The notes: a model not told the origin generated them from the sequence alone. Shown: positions 5,418 through 12,581, counted from the first letter of the stretch. The stretch: 17,156 nt of DNA from Clostridia bacterium (GCA_017538005.1 JAFYJR010000069.1:1-17156), one strand, 5' to 3'. Translations and numbers: made by a program.

Positions 5418-7463
5418 TTAATCCTCAATGAAGAGGCTGAAATCTGTCTGTCCTTCTATCTGGTCAAGGAATTCATCGAGCGGGTCGATTTCTTCCTTCT
5501 TATTTTCTGTCGGGGGCGTGTAACCTTCAGGGAGGAGGTCCGGCTCAGGGTCCGGTTCAGGCTCGGGCTCAGGTTCCGGCTCGGGTTCCGGTTCAGGCTC
5601 GGGTTGAGGGTCGGGCTCTGTCTCGGGAGTTGCGCCTGCAATTTCATACGGAAGAGCGAAACCTATGTCCGGGACCATTTCCTGTTCGGACTCGGGCTCG
5701 GGTTTGGGCTCAGGCTCAGGCTCGGGCATCGGAGCGGGCGCCGGAGCGGGCGCGGGTACCGAGAAGGATTCGTCTTCGTTCATGAGTCTGGGAGAAAGAC
5801 GCTCGCCGAGCACTGTGAATACCGCATCGCTTATTGTGCGGTTGTAGCGTTCCTGCGGGAGGAAGCGGCGGAGAAGAACATTGTCTGTGTCGACAACAAG
5901 AGCATCGCCTTTTCTGTACGCCCTGGCGCTGTTCATGGTTCCTATCAGTGCCTTGTCAACTGTTACGACTTCCCTGATTATCGCGTTCCACTCGCTTGTG
6001 GGTATCTCGCCTTCAACTGAGGGTTCCGATACGGGTTCCGGAGCGGGCTCCTCGGCGGGAAGGTAGTCTTCTATAGAGGCCTCTTCTTCAATAGGTTGTT
6101 CTTCTTTTACGGGTTCCTCTTCTTCGACAATGTAGTCCTCAATGGCCGGAGCTGGATGAGGGTCATCCGGGAAGGGGATTTCGTCTATGGTCGGTTCAGT
6201 AAAGAGCATTGGCTCGGGTTCGGGCTCGGGTTCGGGCTCGGGTTCCGGCTCGGGCTCAGGTTCGGGTTCAGGTTCCGGCTGAGGCTCAGGCATCGGTGCG
6301 GGAGCGGGTTCGAAAACGACCGGTTTCGGGGGCTCGACCTGTCTGACTTCTATAGGTTCTTTGTCCGGCAACAGGGAAGGTGTTTCGCTGTTGCAGAGAC
6401 GGATTATCGCCATCTCCATCTCAACCCTGCGGTTTAAACCGCGGCGGAGATTTGAGAGGGTGTCGCCGAGTACATTTAAGACTTCAAGGATGAAGTCCAT
6501 AGAGTACACGGATGAAATCTTTTTGTATTCCTCGAGTTCCTCTTTAGAGCTTATGACAAGGTCTTCGGGATTTTTGACAGCCTTGCAGATCATCAGGTTT
6601 CTGAAGTGGTTTGTAAGCTCGTTGCAGAGGCGCTCCATATCGCAGGAGTTGTTGTGGAGGAGATTTATCTGTGTCAGGGCGGAAGCCCCGTCCTTGTTCA
6701 ATATGCTTGTGCCGAGGGCGAAGAGATACTCTTTGCCTGCAAGTCCCACTGTCGCGTTGACGACATCAAGGGTTATGTTTCTGGAGTGACCTATGCACTG
6801 GTCGAGGATGGAGAGCGCATCACGGAGCGCTCCGTCAGCAAGACGCGCTATGAGCTGAGCGGCATCATTATCCAGCGTGAGGTCCTCTTTGTCTGCGACA
6901 TATTTCAGGCGTCTCGCTATGTCTTCAGGCGTGATGCACTTGAAGTCGAAGCGCTGGCAGCGCGAGAGAATGGTCGCGGGAAGCTTGTGAACCTCTGTGG
7001 TCGCGAGGATGAATTTGACATGTGCCGGAGGCTCTTCGAGGGTCTTGAGAAGGGCGTTGAACGCGCCTGTTGAGAGCATATGCACCTCGTCGATGATGTA
7101 GACGCGGTACTTGCCGTTTACGGGGGTAAAGTTTGCTTCATCACGGATGTCGCGGATGTTGTCGACGCCGTTGTTTGAGGCGGCGTCTATCTCTATGACA
7201 TCCATAATGGCTCCGCTGTCGATACCCTTGCAGGTCTCGCACTCGTTGCACGGGTCACCGTTTACGGGATGCTCGCAGTTCACGGCCTTCGCGAAGATTT
7301 TCGCGCAGGTTGTTTTACCCGTGCCGCGTGAGCCCGTAAAGAGATAGGCATGCGAGTGGCGGCCGGTTTTGATCTCGTTGATTAAAGTGGTGGTTATGTG
7401 TTCCTGTCCCACTACATCGGAAAAGACCTGAGGACGCCATTTTCTGTATAAAGCCTGATACAC
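5418..7463 (-). CDS. dnaX: DNA polymerase III subunit gamma/tau (DnaX)
   Basis: DnaX is the clamp-loader ATPase that also holds the replicative polymerase. I start it at GTG 7463, giving 681 residues beginning YQALYRKWRPQ as in relatives. GGAGGG (7471-7476) is seven bases upstream; the in-frame ATG at 7478 lies on that site and has no Shine-Dalgarno of its own. Walker A is GSRGTGKT (44-51), zinc cysteines are C63, C72, C75 and C78, Walker B is IIDE (123-126), and the sensor/arginine-finger SRC is at 167-169. Domain III follows to about residue 370. Then comes a long acidic linker with Glu-Pro repeats (about 389-419) and a folded C-terminal part with WNAIIREVV and RRFLPQERYN near residues 480-550, followed by two more Pro/Glu/Ala tracts. 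I see no obvious frameshift site for a separate gamma form. Gene order SRP RNA-dnaX-ybaB-recR matches Bacillus. Confidence 0.97.
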   Translation of the reverse strand: MYQALYRKWRPQVFSDVVGQEHITTTLINEIKTGRHSHAYLFTGSRGTGKTTCAKIFAKAVNCEHPVNGDPCNECETCKGIDSGAIMDVIEIDAASNNGVDNIRDIRDEANFTPVNGKYRVYIIDEVHMLSTGAFNALLKTLEEPPAHVKFILATTEVHKLPATILSRCQRFDFKCITPEDIARRLKYVADKEDLTLDNDAAQLIARLADGALRDALSILDQCIGHSRNITLDVVNATVGLAGKEYLFALGTSILNKDGASALTQINLLHNNSCDMERLCNELTNHFRNLMICKAVKNPEDLVISSKEELEEYKKISSVYSMDFILEVLNVLGDTLSNLRRGLNRRVEMEMAIIRLCNSETPSLLPDKEPIEVRQVEPPKPVVFEPAPAPMPEPQPEPEPEPEPEPEPEPEPEPEPEPMLFTEPTIDEIPFPDDPHPAPAIEDYIVEEEEPVKEEQPIEEEASIEDYLPAEEPAPEPVSEPSVEGEIPTSEWNAIIREVVTVDKALIGTMNSARAYRKGDALVVDTDNVLLRRFLPQERYNRTISDAVFTVLGERLSPRLMNEDESFSVPAPAPAPAPMPEPEPEPKPEPESEQEMVPDIGFALPYEIAGATPETEPDPQPEPEPEPEPEPEPEPEPDPEPDLLPEGYTPPTENKKEEIDPLDEFLDQIEGQTDFSLFIED
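5538..5618 (-). repeat. Glu-Pro repeat tract near the DnaX C terminus
   Basis: A degenerate six-base repeat (GAGCCC, GAACCT, GAGCCG and variants on the minus strand) encodes alternating Glu-Pro with some Asp-Pro, about DnaX residues 616-642. It sits just before a short acidic C-terminal peptide and is a flexible acidic linker. Confidence 0.85.
5685..5760 (-). repeat. Ala-Pro and Glu-Pro repeat tract in DnaX
   Basis: A short tract of Ala-Pro repeats followed by Glu/Lys-Pro repeats, about DnaX residues 568-593, lies immediately after the folded C-terminal domain. The codons form a degenerate hexamer repeat. Confidence 0.8.
6209..6298 (-). repeat. Glu-Pro repeat tract between DnaX domain III and the C-terminal domain
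   Basis: About 15 alternating Glu-Pro units (DnaX residues about 389-419) are encoded by a degenerate hexamer repeat. The tract tethers the clamp-loader core to the tau-like C-terminal part. Confidence 0.88.
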
Positions 7464-7483
7464 TTCAAAACCCTCCATGTCAA

Positions 7484-7647
7484 AAAAATAAAGCAGAGGT
7501 CTTTCACTTGACCATACAGCGCGCAGGCGGACTGTGGCGCACAAAGCTTTTCGCTTAATGCTGCTCGGTTCCCCGCCTGACATGGTTCACGACGCCCTGT
7601 CGCACAGGACCCACACGCCATATGGTCAAACAAAAGCTACTCTGCTT
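7484..7647 (-). ncRNA. ffs: Signal recognition particle RNA (4.5S/scRNA type)
   Basis: This is the RNA core of the SRP, which with Ffh targets nascent membrane proteins. The domain IV signature is clear on the minus strand near 7560-7590: ATGTCAGG-CGG-GGAA-CCG-AGCAGCA, a GGAA tetraloop closed by three G-C pairs with the symmetric CAGG/AGCA loop that binds Ffh. The ends pair: GCAGAG (complement of 7640-7645) with CTCTGC (complement of 7493-7498), and TTGACCATA with TATGGTCAA further in. A U-rich tract (7481-7492) follows. At about 155-160 nt it is longer than the 114-nt E. coli RNA and much shorter than the roughly 270-nt Bacillus RNA with an Alu domain. It lies just upstream of dnaX, as scr does in Bacillus. 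Its promoter is at 7659-7687. Exact ends are inferred from pairing. Confidence 0.93.
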
Positions 7648-7658
7648 GCCACTAAATA

Positions 7659-7687
7659 ATTATATAAAAAAACAGGGGTAAAATCAA
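7659..7687 (-). promoter_or_regulatory. Promoter of the SRP RNA and probably dnaX-ybaB-recR
   Basis: On the minus strand TTGATT (complement of 7682-7687) and a perfect TATAAT (complement of 7659-7664) are 17 bases apart. The predicted start is near 7650, a few bases before the SRP RNA 5' end. No other promoter is visible before dnaX, so read-through from here is the likely source of its mRNA. Confidence 0.8.
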
Positions 7688-7699
7688 GTGCCTTTGTTG

Positions 7700-7728
7700 T
7701 TGATAAAAACCACTATAAGTGGTATACT
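7700..7728 (+). promoter_or_regulatory. Promoter of rlmB with a palindrome in its spacer
   Basis: TTGATA (7700-7705) and TATACT (7723-7728) are exactly 17 bases apart. The spacer and first base of the -10 form a perfect inverted repeat, ACCACT-ATA-AGTGGT (7709-7723), which has the position of a repressor operator. A TATAAT at 7735-7740 is a second possible -10. The promoter is back to back with that of the SRP RNA. Confidence 0.7.
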
Positions 7729-7772
7729 GTATTCTATATAATGACTATATATGCCGTTTTGGGGGCTGTTTA

Positions 7773-8543
7773 ATGAGGGAACGGACTGGGTATGAACCGC
7801 CGAGCGAACTCATCATCGGAAGAAACCCGGTGCTTGAGGCGCTGAAGGCAGGGAGAGAAATTGATACGCTTTATGTCGCGAAAGGCGAGCGTACGGGTTC
7901 TGTCGGAAAGATAATAAGCATGTGCCGCGACGCCGGCATCATCGTAAAGGACACGGACCCGAAGAAACTCGACTTCATGTGCGGAAACCAGAATCACCAG
8001 GGAGTGATAGCCAGAGTTGCCGCGCACTCGTACGCGAGCATTGATGATATCTTTGCGAGAGCGGAGGAAAAAGGTGAAAAGCCCTTTATCATAATCTGCG
8101 ATGAGATTGAAGACCCTCACAATCTCGGCGCGATAATCCGAACGGCGGAGTGCGCGGGAGCGCACGGAGTCATAATTCCGAAACGGCGCAACGCGACGCT
8201 GAGCCTGACGGTGGCGAAGACGGCCGCCGGAGCCCTTGAGTATATGCCCGTTGCCAGAGTATCAAACCTCGCCGCCGCAATGGATGAACTCAAAGACAGG
8301 GGCGTATGGATTTACGGTACCGACATGAAAGGCGATGTATGGTGTCAGACCGATCTGACCGGCCCCGTCGCTCTGGTCGTAGGTTCTGAGGGCAGCGGTA
8401 TGGGCCGTCTGGTCCGCGAGAAATGCGACTTCATTTTGTCCCTGCCGCTTTGCGGAGAGATAAACTCGCTGAACGCGTCGGTGGCCGCAGGCATAGTGAT
8501 GTATGAAGTGAGCCGGCAGAGGCTTGAAATAAAACCGGTATGA
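7773..8543 (+). CDS. rlmB: 23S rRNA (guanosine-2'-O-)-methyltransferase, RlmB/TrmH family
   Basis: This is a SpoU/TrmH-type enzyme with a trefoil-knot fold that uses S-adenosylmethionine to methylate a ribose 2'-OH in structured RNA. In RlmB this is a guanosine in 23S rRNA. The 256-residue protein has the N-terminal substrate-binding domain (LIIGRNPVLEALKAG, residues 13-27) and all three SpoU motifs: NLGAIIRTAECAG (117-129, catalytic Arg123), VVGSEGSGM (E206) and LCGEINSLNASVAAG (N231, N234). I chose ATG 7773, because family members start close to the IGRNPV motif and a GGGGG site is about seven bases upstream. An upstream in-frame ATG at 7719 lies inside the promoter. The YacO/RlmB subgroup cannot be separated fully from other TrmH members by eye. 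The next gene starts 16 bases later. Confidence 0.92.
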   Translation: MRERTGYEPPSELIIGRNPVLEALKAGREIDTLYVAKGERTGSVGKIISMCRDAGIIVKDTDPKKLDFMCGNQNHQGVIARVAAHSYASIDDIFARAEEKGEKPFIIICDEIEDPHNLGAIIRTAECAGAHGVIIPKRRNATLSLTVAKTAAGALEYMPVARVSNLAAAMDELKDRGVWIYGTDMKGDVWCQTDLTGPVALVVGSEGSGMGRLVREKCDFILSLPLCGEINSLNASVAAGIVMYEVSRQRLEIKPV

Positions 8544-8559
8544 AAGGGGTGTGTTGAGA

Positions 8560-11418
8560 ATGGCTGATTACAAAGAGTTAGACGAATTACTGTCCGATCT
8601 CGAGGCGGAAAGCATCAACACGCCCAAAAAGGACTGGTCATTAAGTGAGATTGACGCCCTCCTCGGCGACGATGTATCTTTTGAAACAGATGATGTTAAA
8701 TCTGTTGTTGATATGCCGGTGCCTTCCGACGAGGAAGAGCAAGAGGAAGAGGAACAGGAACTTGAACCCGAGCCGGAACCCGAGCCCGATCCTGAGCCCG
8801 AGTCTGAACCTGAGCCCGAGCCTGAACCTGAACCTGAAAAGCGAATGAAAATCAAGGTTGTAGGCACTGTCGGTGATGTTGAGAAGACATTGGTATTTGA
8901 CGCCGAGACAGTTAAGGCCAAGTCCGTTGACAGGTCAGTCGCGGAGCGTGTGGACGATGAACTTGACAATGTAAAATCCAGGCGTCCCGACCAGACACAG
9001 GTAATCATGGCTCTCGCGGATGACGAGGATATGGAAATCCGCGACGTTCCGTCGAAGGAGCGGGAGATAGAGCCCGAGACCGAGCAGCAGAAGCTCGAGC
9101 GCAGGGCGCTGGCACAGAAAACAATAGGCATTCAGCCGATTTTCAACGAAAACATAAAGCACCAGATAGTCACGGAAAAGATTGAGAAGAGCGCTGTTTC
9201 CGCAATGGAAACAAACAAGTACAGAGAGCGCTTCCTGAATGTTCCGAAGCAGAAACTTGAACGCACCGCTGACTATGAGGCGCTTCACCAGGGAGAAAAT
9301 CCCGTAATAGAACGCGCGGGACGCATTGTAAAGCGCAGCAAGTTTAAAAACACTGCGGATCTTGAGGCGATTCCGACGATAGTCTCCGCGAGCGAGGAGC
9401 GCTCGAACTTTGAAAAGACAATAGTCGCAAAGGGAGAGGCCAAAGTCATCGAGAGAGATGACGACGGCATGAACGGTCAGATAAAGATTACCGGCTTCGG
9501 CGAGGAAGAGGTAATCGATCAGATCGATGAAGAGAATGCCGAAGAAGCTCTGAGAGAAGTCCGCGGACAGAAGGTCGCGGAGTTTAAGCTTGATTCCGAC
9601 TTTGATGTTGACGACGAGGAGTACGAGGAGGAACCTCAGTACGAGAGCAATCCCGCTTCGTTTACCTCAAACTTTATTAATGACGAGTATAAAGTTCCCG
9701 GCGACAAGGGCCGCATAGCGAAGGCTCTTGAGAGCGCCACAAAGAGAACCGGCATCTGCGCGATAGTGCAGGCCGTTCTGACAGTGATTGCGCTCGTCTT
9801 CGCGCGACTTGTCGCGAACTCCGCCGGAAATCTCGATGTTGTGGGCGGCGGCTCATTCGGTTTCGCTCTCATAAACATCGTGATACTGCTTGTCGCCGCA
9901 GGATGCAGCTGGAGAGCGCTGCTCAGCGGCATAACCGCGATTTCACGGCAGAAACCGAATGCTTCCACGGGAACACTCATAGCCGTAATCGCGTGCCTTC
10001 TTGAGAACATAATGATAATGCTGTTCTCATCAAACGGATACACTTCCGTAGCGGTATATACCGGCGCCGCCTGTCTGGCACTGACCATATCTTCAGTCGC
10101 GCGGTTCATAACTCTTCTCCGCGTAAAGAACAATTTCGCGTTTATTACAAACGGCACCCAGCTCTTCAGCACGGAGCAGATTTCCGGCGAGGATGACGCG
10201 TTTGAGATAGGCCGCGGTCTCATGATAGGAGATCCTTCCATCTGCTATAACGCACGTATGGAGCGTCCGTCCTACTTCATAGAAAACTCATTTGAGGATG
10301 ATCCCGCCGACGATTACGCGGACAAACTCATCTACATAACCGTAGGTCTGGGATTTGTATTTGCATTTGTCTTCGGCATCATACACAGAAGTTTCCTCTT
10401 CGGTGTCGGCACATTTGCCGGATTCTGCTGCATGGGCATACCGGCCTTTCTGCTCCTCGCGTCAAACATGGGACTGTTCTGGAAGAACAGACAGTTCAAT
10501 GTCAACGGAGCCGCGATAGTCGGTCACCGCGCTGTCGAGGACAGCACGGACGCTAACGCGTACGTCCTTGACGCGACCGACATCTTCAAGAGCGGCTCCA
10601 GCAGCATTATCGGCATAAAGACATTCCACGGCATGCGTATCGACGATGCCATCCTTTATGCCGCGTCCCTCGTCATAGAATCGGGCGGACCGCTCTCATA
10701 TATCTTTGACAGTGTGATCCTCGGCAAGAAAGATCTTCTGCCGCCGGTAGAGTCACTGGCATATGAGGAGAGACTCGGTCTCTCCGCGTGGATACACGGC
10801 AGACGCGTGCTCTTCGGCACGAGAGACCTGCTCATAAACCACAGCGTTGAGACACCTGAGAGACAGTTTGAGGCGCAGTATGTCCATGACGGACGTAAGG
10901 TAGTATATCTCGCCATAGCGGGAAAAATTGCCGCAATGTTCGTCATCAAGTACCAGCCCGACAAGAACATAGGCAAATATCTCCGTTATCTTGACAGGGC
11001 GGGCGTCTCGATTCTGATCCGTTCCTGCGACTGCAATATCACCGAAGAGATGATATGCAGACATTTCAAGCTTCCGTCATCCGCGGTCAAGATTTTAAGC
11101 CCCGTCTCCGGCGATATATTCCAGAAGTACAGGAACGAGGATGTCGAAACTGCTCCCGCGGGACTTATCCACAACGGTACGCTTGAGGCCTCGATAAGCG
11201 CATTCTATGAGGCGCGCGAGCTCTCGGACGGCACCTATGTCAACAAGACAGTTGCCACCGTCTACACCGGTATGGCGCTTCTCTTCGGCCTCATACTCAT
11301 ACTTATCGGAGGTTCCGAGGGCATGGGTGTTCCGTGCGGTCAGATAGTCTTCTTCCAGGTTCTCTGGACCCTGATTGCCTCGGCGATACCGATTATAAAA
11401 CGACGGATAGACAGATAA
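8560..11418 (+). CDS. P1B-type ATPase-like membrane protein lacking catalytic motifs (probable pseudoenzyme), with acidic N-terminal region
   Basis: This is a 952-residue protein. Residues 1-395 are hydrophilic and very acidic, with a Glu-Pro tract (about 65-95) and two similar motifs, TADYEAL (236-242) and TADLEAI (265-271). Four helices follow (about 398-419, 433-458, 470-488, 496-519), a short soluble loop, two helices at 590-640, a soluble domain, and two C-terminal helices. This is the layout of heavy-metal P-type ATPases. GIPAF (626-630) sits where the CPC motif would be. Exactly 43 residues after P628 comes VLDATDIF (D671), where DKTGT belongs. SCD (822-824) stands at the place of TGD. 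The GDGxND loop is deleted. Ion pumping is therefore unlikely and a sensing or scaffold role is possible. The start is ATG 8560, with AAGGGG ten bases upstream; GTG 8551 and TTG 8554 are alternatives. It is probably cotranscribed with rlmB. Confidence 0.8.
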   Translation: MADYKELDELLSDLEAESINTPKKDWSLSEIDALLGDDVSFETDDVKSVVDMPVPSDEEEQEEEEQELEPEPEPEPDPEPESEPEPEPEPEPEKRMKIKVVGTVGDVEKTLVFDAETVKAKSVDRSVAERVDDELDNVKSRRPDQTQVIMALADDEDMEIRDVPSKEREIEPETEQQKLERRALAQKTIGIQPIFNENIKHQIVTEKIEKSAVSAMETNKYRERFLNVPKQKLERTADYEALHQGENPVIERAGRIVKRSKFKNTADLEAIPTIVSASEERSNFEKTIVAKGEAKVIERDDDGMNGQIKITGFGEEEVIDQIDEENAEEALREVRGQKVAEFKLDSDFDVDDEEYEEEPQYESNPASFTSNFINDEYKVPGDKGRIAKALESATKRTGICAIVQAVLTVIALVFARLVANSAGNLDVVGGGSFGFALINIVILLVAAGCSWRALLSGITAISRQKPNASTGTLIAVIACLLENIMIMLFSSNGYTSVAVYTGAACLALTISSVARFITLLRVKNNFAFITNGTQLFSTEQISGEDDAFEIGRGLMIGDPSICYNARMERPSYFIENSFEDDPADDYADKLIYITVGLGFVFAFVFGIIHRSFLFGVGTFAGFCCMGIPAFLLLASNMGLFWKNRQFNVNGAAIVGHRAVEDSTDANAYVLDATDIFKSGSSSIIGIKTFHGMRIDDAILYAASLVIESGGPLSYIFDSVILGKKDLLPPVESLAYEERLGLSAWIHGRRVLFGTRDLLINHSVETPERQFEAQYVHDGRKVVYLAIAGKIAAMFVIKYQPDKNIGKYLRYLDRAGVSILIRSCDCNITEEMICRHFKLPSSAVKILSPVSGDIFQKYRNEDVETAPAGLIHNGTLEASISAFYEARELSDGTYVNKTVATVYTGMALLFGLILILIGGSEGMGVPCGQIVFFQVLWTLIASAIPIIKRRIDR
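8761..8838 (+). repeat. Glu-Pro repeat tract in the ATPase-like protein
   Basis: A degenerate hexamer repeat (GAGCCC, GAACCT, GAACCC) encodes alternating Glu-Pro and Asp-Pro, preceded by a run of Glu and Gln. It resembles at DNA level the tracts in dnaX, which are on the opposite strand 2.5-3.3 kb away. Confidence 0.88.
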
Positions 11419-11420
11419 AA

Positions 11421-11448
11421 AAGGACCGGCCAGAAAGGCCGGTCTTTT
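11421..11448. terminator. Bidirectional intrinsic terminator between the ATPase-like gene and rpsR
   Basis: An eight-base-pair GC stem (GACCGGCC 11424-11431 with GGCCGGTC 11437-11444) and five-base loop is followed by TTTT on the plus strand. On the minus strand it is followed by CTTTTTTATC. It begins three bases after the plus-strand stop and serves both convergent operons. Confidence 0.9.
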
Positions 11449-11456
11449 GATTTGTC

Positions 11457-11699
11457 TTAGTCTGCTGAATAAGGGAGAAGTGCTACGTGGCGAGCGCGCT
11501 TGATAGCTGTTGTGAGCTCTCTCTGATGATATGCGCATGTACCTGTTACTCTTCTCGGAAGGATCTTTGCGCGGTCGCTTGTGTACTTGCGAAGGCGGGC
11601 TGTATCCTTGTAGTCAATTGTGTCGATCTTCTCAACACAGAATGAGCAAACTTTTCTGCGTGACTTTCTGCCGCCACGAGCGTTTTTATCAAAAGCCAT
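11457..11699 (-). CDS. rpsR: 30S ribosomal protein S18
   Basis: S18 pairs with S6 on the platform of the small ribosomal subunit. The 80-residue protein has the conserved core DYKDTARLRKYTSDRAKILPRRVTGTCAYHQRELTTAIKRARHVALLP. It carries C18, C21, C55 and H58, the arrangement of zinc-binding S18 variants; many genomes also encode a Cys-lacking copy for zinc limitation. It is the last gene of the rpsF-ssb-rpsR operon. Start ATG 11699 has AAGGAG nine bases upstream, 18 bases after ssb. A terminator lies nine bases beyond its stop, and rplI does not follow. Confidence 0.97.
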   Translation of the reverse strand: MAFDKNARGGRKSRRKVCSFCVEKIDTIDYKDTARLRKYTSDRAKILPRRVTGTCAYHQRELTTAIKRARHVALLPYSAD

Positions 11700-11717
11700 T
11701 ATGGTATTCTCCTTTTC

Positions 11718-12164
11718 TTAGAATGGTAATTCGTCTTCCATGTCCTCCGAGCTGAAGTCGGAAGCAGAAGCCGTTGAGAAGGAAGGAGCCTGTGTCTCGG
11801 CAGGGGCTGCGGGAGCTGCCGCAGGAGCCGAGTTGCCGCCTTCGTTCTTTGAACCGCAGAATGAAACGTTGTCAGCAACGATTTCAACCGCTGTTCTCTT
11901 GGCGCCGTTTTTATCCTCGTAGTTGCGGGTCTGGATGGAGCCCTGAACGGCTATCATGGAACCCTTGTGGAAATAGCGTGTAACGAATTCCGCTGTCTGT
12001 CTCCATGCGACTACATTGATAAAATCTGTCTGGCGCTCTTCTCCCGGTCTTACATAAGAACGGTCAACCGCAACGGAAAAGCTTGTTACGCTGATGCCTG
12101 ATGTGGTTGTTCGAAGTTCGGGGTCTGCAGTGAGACGACCCATGATTACTGCACAGTTAAGCAT
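11718..12164 (-). CDS. ssb: Single-stranded DNA-binding protein
   Basis: SSB coats single-stranded DNA and recruits replication and repair proteins. The 148-residue protein has an N-terminal OB fold of about 105 residues (MLNCAVIMGRLTADPELR, then TDFINVVAWRQTAEFV and KGSMIAVQGSIQTRNYED). A low-complexity Ala/Pro/Ser linker follows, and the protein ends with the acidic tip EDELPF, the docking peptide for partner proteins. Start ATG 12164 has GGGAGGT six bases upstream. It sits between rpsF and rpsR, as in many Bacillota. RecR, encoded elsewhere in the window, works in the pathway that replaces SSB by RecA. Confidence 0.97.
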   Translation of the reverse strand: MLNCAVIMGRLTADPELRTTTSGISVTSFSVAVDRSYVRPGEERQTDFINVVAWRQTAEFVTRYFHKGSMIAVQGSIQTRNYEDKNGAKRTAVEIVADNVSFCGSKNEGGNSAPAAAPAAPAETQAPSFSTASASDFSSEDMEDELPF

Positions 12165-12179
12165 GTCTGTACCTCCCGA

Positions 12180-12464
12180 TTACTTTGATACGTTGAGGAA
12201 ACGAAGAACGCCGTCGGTAATACCGAGTACACGCTCAAGCTCAGCCGGGAACTCAGGCTCGGCTGAATAATCGACAACATAGTAGTAACCTTCTGTCTCG
12301 TAGTTGATGTCGTACGCGAGCTTGCGTGTACCCCATTCATCTACGTTCGCAATGGTACCGTTCTTTTCGATAAGCGCTTTAAACTTCTCGAAAGTTGCCT
12401 GTGCCGCCTCTTCTCCGTTCTTTACAGAGAATACGAGCATGGCTTCATAGTTTTTTGCTGCCAT
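12180..12464 (-). CDS. rpsF: 30S ribosomal protein S6
   Basis: S6 forms a heterodimer with S18 on the 30S platform. The 94-residue length and the sequence are typical: YEAMLVF near the start, GTRKLAYDINYETEGYYYVVDYSAEP in the middle, and ITDGVLRFLNV at the end. Start ATG 12464 has GGAGGT about seven bases upstream. It is the first gene of its operon, 15 bases before ssb, with an approximately 80-nt leader that may bind S6:S18. Confidence 0.97.
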   Translation of the reverse strand: MAAKNYEAMLVFSVKNGEEAAQATFEKFKALIEKNGTIANVDEWGTRKLAYDINYETEGYYYVVDYSAEPEFPAELERVLGITDGVLRFLNVSK

Positions 12465-12552
12465 TGTCTTTTACCTCCTTCTGGACTTTTGGCCCTGCGT
12501 CTTACATCGCGCAGAGCAAGGATTGCGTGCAATTTATCGCGCGCGTTTTTAA
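12465..12552 (-). promoter_or_regulatory. rpsF operon leader, candidate S6:S18-binding element
   Basis: From the predicted start near 12546 to the rpsF ribosome binding site there are about 80 nt. They contain a hairpin with CTCTGCG pairing to CGCAGGG around a ten-base loop (complement of about 12507-12530). A second possible pairing, GGCC with the GGAC/GTCC region, is close to the ribosome binding site. Leaders at this place in many bacteria bind the S6:S18 complex and repress the operon. I base the assignment on position and hairpin only, not on a full motif match. Confidence 0.4.
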
Positions 12553-12581
12553 AGTATATACAAAAACACGGGCTCTGTCAA
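12553..12581 (-). promoter_or_regulatory. Promoter of rpsF-ssb-rpsR
   Basis: On the minus strand a perfect TTGACA (complement of 12576-12581) and TATACT (complement of 12553-12558) are 17 bases apart. The -35 lies just downstream of the prfB stop codon, so the ribosomal protein operon has a strong start independent of prfB. No terminator separates prfB from it. Confidence 0.82.

Noticed and set aside
5538..6298. CRISPR-like or satellite array
   Set aside because: The repeats are in-frame Glu-Pro codons of irregular hexamers, without spacers.
5226..6437. Long plus-strand open frames opposite dnaX
   Set aside because: They are Gly/Arg/Leu-rich mirror images of the Glu-Pro codons in dnaX, with no ribosome binding sites or family similarity.
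7464..7583. N-terminal extension of dnaX by 40 residues
   Set aside because: It crosses the SRP RNA 3' half and U tract, shows no DnaX similarity, and a better ribosome binding site supports GTG 7463.
8568..9131. Minus-strand frame rich in Ser-Gly repeats
   Set aside because: It is the antisense of the acidic repeat region of the ATPase-like gene and has no independent support.
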